DNA of 41,957 nucleotides from Rhodopseudomonas sp. (GTDB lineage: Bacteria > Pseudomonadota > Alphaproteobacteria > Rhizobiales > Xanthobacteraceae), in NCBI GenBank assembly GCA_016124795.1, contig WGNB01000025.1:1-41957 (forward strand), read 5' to 3'. Below the pieces are notes generated by a model. The model had not been told where the DNA came from, did no database searches, and saw only the letters and a list, made by a program, of their open reading frames with translations. A program made the position numbers and the translations under genes. Positions 37,588 to 41,957 of this stretch are shown here, in pieces; position 1 is the first letter of the stretch; the number at the start of each line of letters is the position of its first letter.

Positions 37588-38370
37588 ATGTCCGAGGCAC
37601 CCAGCGCGTCCAACGCAAAATCCGGCAGCAATGCCGCGGCCTTCGACGCGTCGCGGCCGGCGCCTCGACATGTCGCCATCATCATGGATGGCAATGGCCG
37701 TTGGGCGGCGGGACGTGGCATGCCCCGTGTCGAGGGGCACCGGCGTGGTGTCGAGGCGCTGCGGCGCACCATCCGCGCCGCCGCTGACATCGGCATCAAG
37801 GTGCTGACGATCTTCTCCTTCAGTTCGGAGAACTGGTCGCGTCCGGCCGCCGAAGTCGGCGAATTGATGGGTCTGCTGCGCCGCTTCATTCGCAATGACT
37901 TGGCGGAACTGCACAAGAGCGGCGTTCGGGTTCGCGTGATCGGCGAGCGGGAAGGGCTTGCCGACGATATTGGCCGGCTGCTGATCGAAGCCGAGGAACT
38001 GACCAAAGCCAACCAGGGCCTGACTCTGGTGGTGGCGTTCAATTACGGCGCGCGTCAGGAGATCGCGCGGGCCGCGCGTCGCATCGCCGAGGCGGTCGCC
38101 GAAGGTCGGCTCGAAGCTGCCGCTATCACCCCGGACACCGTGTCCAGTTATCTCGATGCGCCGGATCTGCCCGATCCCGACCTGATCATCCGCACCAGCG
38201 GCGAGCAACGACTGTCGAACTTCCTGTTATGGCAGTCGGCCTATAGCGAACTGGTATTTCTGCCGGTTCATTGGCCGGATTTCGATCGCGCAGCGCTTGA
38301 AGCCGCGATCGGCGAATATCACGGCCGCGAGCGACGCTTTGGCGGCCTTGTCGCCAAGACCGGGTCCTGA
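37588..38370 (+). CDS. uppS: Undecaprenyl diphosphate synthase (cis-prenyltransferase)
   Basis: This enzyme elongates farnesyl diphosphate to the C55 lipid carrier used for peptidoglycan and O-antigen. The 260-residue product has the catalytic block [20 protein letters not shown] (about residues 25-44), SSENWSRP, and the C-terminal [20 protein letters not shown] (about 196-215). The start at 37588 is chosen because GAGG lies nine bases upstream. A TTG at 37573 would add five residues and overlap the frr stop. Confidence 0.94.
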   Translation: MSEAPSASNAKSGSNAAAFDASRPAPRHVAIIMDGNGRWAAGRGMPRVEGHRRGVEALRRTIRAAADIGIKVLTIFSFSSENWSRPAAEVGELMGLLRRFIRNDLAELHKSGVRVRVIGEREGLADDIGRLLIEAEELTKANQGLTLVVAFNYGARQEIARAARRIAEAVAEGRLEAAAITPDTVSSYLDAPDLPDPDLIIRTSGEQRLSNFLLWQSAYSELVFLPVHWPDFDRAALEAAIGEYHGRERRFGGLVAKTGS

Positions 38371-38373
38371 CCC

Positions 38374-39261
38374 GTGGCTGAGCCGGGCCCCGTCGCCGAC
38401 CAAAAATCCAGCGCCGGCGGCAGCACAAATTCGGCGTCGCGCTTCGCGTCCGTCAACAATCTGGTCTTGCGTATCGTTTCGGCCGCCGTGATGGCGCCGC
38501 TCGCGGTGCTGGCGGCCTATTGGGGGGGCTGGGCCTTCGCGTTGTTCTGGGCTGCCGCGGCCATCGCCGTCCTCTGGGAATGGATCACGCTGGTCGCCGG
38601 TCCGCATAACCGGCTGATGTTTTCGTCCTGTGGCAGCGCGCTGGTCGTGGCCGCGCTGCTGGCCTGGCGGGAACGTCCGGTGGTCGCGGTTTTCATTGTC
38701 GGGCTGGGTGCGATTGCCGCGACGGTGTTTGCCCCGCGCGCGCAACGGACCTGGATTACCGCCGGCATCGGCTATTCCAGCGTTCTGTTGCTGGCGCCGA
38801 TGATGTTGCGCGGCGAGGACTGGCTTGGCTTTGTCGCGCTGGTACTGCTGTTCGCGATCGTGTGGACCACCGATATTTTCGGCTATTTCGCCGGCCGCAC
38901 TTTTGGCGGCCCCAAGCTGATGCCGTCGGTCAGTCCGAAGAAAACCTGGTCGGGGGCGATCGCCGGCGTGCTGGGCGCTATGGCCGTCGCCGCCGGCGTC
39001 GCCAAGCTGCTCGGTCAATTCAATACCTGGGCGATCGTCGCGCTGGCTTTGGTGCTTTCGGTGGTGTCGCAGTGCGGCGATCTCCTGGAGTCGCATATCA
39101 AGCGGCACTTCGGCGCCAAGGACGCCAGCGCCTTGATCCCCGGCCATGGCGGCGTGATGGACCGCCTTGATGGTTTCTGGGCGGCCGTGCTGGTCGCCTG
39201 TCTGATCGGGCTGTTGCGCGGTGGACTGGAAGAAACGGCCCGCGGGCTGCTGATATGGTGA
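38374..39261 (+). CDS. cdsA: Phosphatidate cytidylyltransferase
   Basis: This integral membrane enzyme makes CDP-diacylglycerol, the precursor of all phospholipids. The 295-residue product has about eight hydrophobic helices and the family signature [20 protein letters not shown] plus the following [10 protein letters not shown] near the C-terminus. The start is a GTG three bases after the uppS stop. The first 30 residues are hydrophilic and variable, so a later start is possible. The stop is 4 bp before dxr. Confidence 0.93.
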   Translation: MAEPGPVADQKSSAGGSTNSASRFASVNNLVLRIVSAAVMAPLAVLAAYWGGWAFALFWAAAAIAVLWEWITLVAGPHNRLMFSSCGSALVVAALLAWRERPVVAVFIVGLGAIAATVFAPRAQRTWITAGIGYSSVLLLAPMMLRGEDWLGFVALVLLFAIVWTTDIFGYFAGRTFGGPKLMPSVSPKKTWSGAIAGVLGAMAVAAGVAKLLGQFNTWAIVALALVLSVVSQCGDLLESHIKRHFGAKDASALIPGHGGVMDRLDGFWAAVLVACLIGLLRGGLEETARGLLIW

Positions 39262-39265
39262 GGGT

Positions 39266-40492
39266 ATGACCGTCCCCGGATTTGCCCGGACCGTGCCTCA
39301 TGCGGTCGCCGGCCCGCGCAGCGTCACCATCCTCGGCGCTACCGGTTCGGTGGGCTTAAGCACCGTCGATCTGATCAAACGCGAACCGCAGCGCTATCGC
39401 GTCGAGGCGGTCAGCGCCAACCGCAACGCGCTGGCTTTGGCCAAGATCGCCCGCGAGGTCGGCGCCCGCGTCGCGGTGGTCGCTGATCCGCAAAGCTACG
39501 GCGAACTGAAAGAGGCGCTGGCCGGTACCGGTATCGCCGCCGCCGCCGGCGTCGACGCGGTCGACGAAGCCGCGCTTTATCCGGCCGACTGGGTGATGGC
39601 CGCGATCGCCGGTTCAGTCGGCCTGCGACCGACCATGGCCGCGATCGAACGCGGCGCGACGGTTGCACTCGCCAACAAGGAATGTCTGGTCTGTGCCGGC
39701 AGCTTGTTCATGCGCGCGGCTGCCAAAGCCGGCGCAACCGTGCTGCCGGTCGACAGTGAACATAACGCGGTGTTTCAGGCGCTTGGCGGCAGCCGCCGCG
39801 AGGACCTGCGCCGCATCATCCTGACCGCCTCGGGCGGTCCATTCCGAACCTGGACCGCCGAAGCGATCAAGGCCGCGACTCCCGAGCAGGCGCTGCGCCA
39901 TCCGAATTGGGTGATGGGTCCCAAGATCACCATCGATTCCGCGACGATGATGAACAAGGGCCTCGAGCTGATCGAGGCGCATCATCTGTTCGCCCTGCCG
40001 CCGGACGAGATCGATGTCCTGGTGCATCCGCAGTCGGTCGTCCACGGGCTGGTGGAATTCCGCGATGGCTCGGTGGTGGCGCAAATGGGACCCGCCGACA
40101 TGCGCGTGCCGATCGCCCATTGTCTGGCCTGGCCGGAACGGATCGACGGACCGGTGGCGCGGCTCGATCTGGCGGCTTTGGGTCAGTTGACCTTCGAGGA
40201 GGCGGATAGCATGCGGTTTCCGGCGCTGGCGCTGGCCCGTCAGGCGATGCGGACGGGTGGGGCGGCCCCGACGGTTTTGAACGCCGCCGACGAGGTCGCG
40301 GTCGCCGAATTCATCGCCGGCCGGATCTCGTTTCCGGCGATTGCCGCGCTGGTCGAGGCGACGCTCGAGGCGGCGGCGGCGCGTGGGCTTCTGGCCGACC
40401 CCGCCAGCATCGACGCGGCCCTTGGCGTTGACCATATTGCGAGAAGTTTGGCCCGCGACCTTTTGCTCAATAATGCCGTAAAGGCATCATAG
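39266..40492 (+). CDS. dxr: 1-deoxy-D-xylulose 5-phosphate reductoisomerase
   Basis: This enzyme is the committed step of the MEP isoprenoid pathway, supplying precursors to UppS encoded just upstream. The 408-residue product shows the NADPH loop [16 protein letters not shown] (about residues 17-32), [20 protein letters not shown], and the metal/substrate stretch [20 protein letters not shown] (about 217-236). The length is typical. The ATG follows GAGGGT. Confidence 0.95.
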   Translation: MTVPGFARTVPHAVAGPRSVTILGATGSVGLSTVDLIKREPQRYRVEAVSANRNALALAKIAREVGARVAVVADPQSYGELKEALAGTGIAAAAGVDAVDEAALYPADWVMAAIAGSVGLRPTMAAIERGATVALANKECLVCAGSLFMRAAAKAGATVLPVDSEHNAVFQALGGSRREDLRRIILTASGGPFRTWTAEAIKAATPEQALRHPNWVMGPKITIDSATMMNKGLELIEAHHLFALPPDEIDVLVHPQSVVHGLVEFRDGSVVAQMGPADMRVPIAHCLAWPERIDGPVARLDLAALGQLTFEEADSMRFPALALARQAMRTGGAAPTVLNAADEVAVAEFIAGRISFPAIAALVEATLEAAAARGLLADPASIDAALGVDHIARSLARDLLLNNAVKAS

Positions 40493-40540
40493 TTATCATC
40501 GGTTGGACTGAGGGCCCGTTCGGGCGGGATGAGGGTTAAC

Positions 40541-41674
40541 ATGAATATTCTGAACAGCTTGGGCGCCTTCAGCGGCAGCATGGCCGGTTACATCGTTCCG
40601 TTCCTGTTCGTTCTGACCATCGTGGTGTTCTTTCACGAACTCGGCCACTTCCTGATCGCCCGCCGGTGCGGCATCCGGGTCCTCGTATTCTCGCTCGGCT
40701 TCGGTCCGGAAATCGTCGGTTTCAACGACCGTTACGGCACGCGCTGGAAGCTGTCGGCGATCCCGCTCGGCGGCTACGTGAAATTCTTCGGCGACGAGAA
40801 CGCCGCCAGCGTGCCGGACAATGAAGCGGCCGCCGAAATGAGCGAAGAGGACAAGAAGGTCACCTTCACCCACCAGAAAGTCGGCCCCCGTGCTGCCGTG
40901 GTGGCGGCCGGTCCGATCGCCAATTTCATCCTGGCGATCGCGATTTTCGCCGGCATTTTCATGACCGTCGGCAAGCAGACCACCACCGCGCGCGTCGATT
41001 CCGTCTTGCCGAACAGCGCCGCCCAGGCCGCCGGTTTCAAACCGGGCGATTTGGTGTTGTCGATTGCGGGGCAGAAAATCGACAGCTTTACCGACATGCA
41101 GCGGATCGTCTCGATCAGCGGCGGCGAAACGCTCGATATTCTGGTCGAACGCGGCGGCGTCCCGGTCACGCTGCACGCCACGCCGAAAATCATGAAAGAC
41201 AGTTCCGGCAATGAACTGGGCATGCTCGGCATCAGCCGCTCGATGGCCGCCGGCGACATCAAGACCGTCAGGATGGGGCCGCTCGAAGCGGTCGGCGCCG
41301 GCGCCAAGGAAACCTGGTTCGTGGTGTCGCGCACCTTGTCCTATATCGGCGGGGTCTTTACCGGCCGCCAGCCGGCCAATCAGCTCGGCGGCCCGATCCG
41401 GATCGCCCAGGTCTCCGGCCAGGTCGCGGCCGGCGGCTTTATCCCGCTGATTCACCTGGCGGCGGTGCTGTCGATCTCAATCGGCCTTCTCAACCTGTTC
41501 CCGATTCCCTTGCTCGACGGCGGTCACCTTTTGTTCTACGGGATCGAGGCGGTCCGCGGCCAACCGCTGTCGGAGCGGGCCCAGGAATTCGGCTTCCGGA
41601 TTGGGCTGGCGATTGTCGTGATGTTGATGATTTTTGCAACCTTTAATGACATTGTTCACCTTGCGACCTCATAA
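40541..41674 (+). CDS. rseP: RIP-type site-2 zinc metalloprotease
   Basis: This inner-membrane protease cleaves transmembrane substrates such as anti-sigma factors in envelope stress. The product has the zinc motif HELGHFLIARR in the first helix, a PDZ domain (about residues 145-225, with PNSAAQAAGFKPGDLVLSI), and the third metal ligand in LNLFPIPLLDGGHLLF. The start at 40541 (377 residues) has GAGGG six bases upstream. An ATG at 40529 would add four residues and has no better signal. The order dxr-rseP-bamA is the classic one. Confidence 0.94.
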   Translation: MNILNSLGAFSGSMAGYIVPFLFVLTIVVFFHELGHFLIARRCGIRVLVFSLGFGPEIVGFNDRYGTRWKLSAIPLGGYVKFFGDENAASVPDNEAAAEMSEEDKKVTFTHQKVGPRAAVVAAGPIANFILAIAIFAGIFMTVGKQTTTARVDSVLPNSAAQAAGFKPGDLVLSIAGQKIDSFTDMQRIVSISGGETLDILVERGGVPVTLHATPKIMKDSSGNELGMLGISRSMAAGDIKTVRMGPLEAVGAGAKETWFVVSRTLSYIGGVFTGRQPANQLGGPIRIAQVSGQVAAGGFIPLIHLAAVLSISIGLLNLFPIPLLDGGHLLFYGIEAVRGQPLSERAQEFGFRIGLAIVVMLMIFATFNDIVHLATS

Positions 41675-41676
41675 GC

Positions 41677-41697
41677 GTTGCCGAGGAGCAACTTTTT
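41677..41697 (+). terminator. Short hairpin with T-run after rseP
   Basis: GTTGC, loop CGAGGA, GCAAC and five Ts start 3 bp after the rseP stop. The stem is short, so termination is probably partial. A TTGACG (41696-41701) overlapping the T-run could be a -35 for bamA, but no good -10 was found. Confidence 0.45.
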
Positions 41698-41839
41698 GAC
41701 GGGAAAGGGAAAGTTGAGCCGGTAGTTTCGTTTGCAGTGGGTTTAAAACGCTGTACAAAGCACCATAGGCGGCCTGAGAATCTCTCGGGGTAGGAGCGGT
41801 GCGGAGACGGCCGCTAGGAATAAAAAGGGCGCGTGGCGC

Positions 41840-41957
41840 ATGACACTTGGTATGCGGTTGGTTCGGGGACTGACCCTTTCGTGTTTGGTCCTCAGCGGTA
41901 TCCTTGTCGGTACCGGAATCGCGACGGTCGCGTCTTCGCGTCCCGTCATGGCACAGA
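41840..41957 (+). CDS. bamA: Outer membrane assembly factor BamA, N-terminal fragment
   Basis: Only the first 39 codons are in the window. They encode a signal peptide: MTLGMRLVRG, a hydrophobic core (about residues 11-28) and a likely cleavage after PVMA. The identity comes from position, since bamA follows rseP in nearly all alphaproteobacteria, and from the exported start. No POTRA or barrel sequence is visible. An ATG four codons later (41852) is an alternative start, and neither has a strong ribosome binding site. Confidence 0.7.
   Translation, partial: MTLGMRLVRGLTLSCLVLSGILVGTGIATVASSRPVMAQ

Overview
The window is GC-rich and almost fully coding, and it reads as chromosomal backbone of an alphaproteobacterium of the Rhizobiales/Hyphomicrobiales type, close to the Bradyrhizobium / Rhodopseudomonas / Xanthobacteraceae group. 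This assignment is by recall of gene order, with no search done. It rests on the complete 14-gene nuoA-N operon with separate nuoC and nuoD, the order nuoN-birA-rnj-mce-DUF1467-proS-lolC-lolD-dnaE, the rpsB-tsf-pyrH-frr-uppS-cdsA-dxr-rseP-bamA block, an S2 protein with a C-terminal extension, a short ProS without editing insert, and GTTC-N7-GTTC LexA boxes.

Layout. 252-14937: respiratory complex I, all on the plus strand, tightly packed with several ATGA overlaps, and carrying one extra small Cys/His protein between nuoF and nuoG. 14989-18167: birA, RNase J, methylmalonyl-CoA epimerase and a DUF1467 membrane protein, probably read with the operon. 18168-22151: the accessory patch. It holds a possible 41-codon minus-strand gene with a strong terminator, a frameshifted copD-like membrane gene broken by a 14-bp tandem duplication, a consensus CtrA box, a glutamine-dependent asparagine synthase, and a secreted six-cysteine protein. 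22152-25662: proS and the LolCD lipoprotein exporter. 25663-26464: a gap that contains a 32-codon gene for a single-pass membrane peptide under a promoter with two LexA boxes. 26465-29914: dnaE. 29978-33529 (minus strand): a small catabolic islet of a LysR regulator, a UbiD-type decarboxylase and a Bug/TctC binding protein. 33937-41957: ribosome and envelope genes rpsB to the first codons of bamA.

How the genes work together. Complex I feeds the quinone pool. The rpsB-frr group supplies translation factors and UMP kinase. uppS, cdsA and dxr make isoprenoid and phospholipid precursors for the envelope, while rseP, bamA and lolCD handle envelope stress and outer-membrane assembly. The LysR/UbiD/TctC islet looks inserted between housekeeping genes and probably handles an aromatic or unsaturated carboxylic acid.

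The strongest candidate for something undescribed is the SOS-controlled 32-residue membrane peptide at 25891-25989, which resembles in size, topology and control the Caulobacter division inhibitor SidA. Next are the Cys/His protein inside the nuo operon, the duplicated pyrH start site, and the decaying copD locus with its CtrA box.
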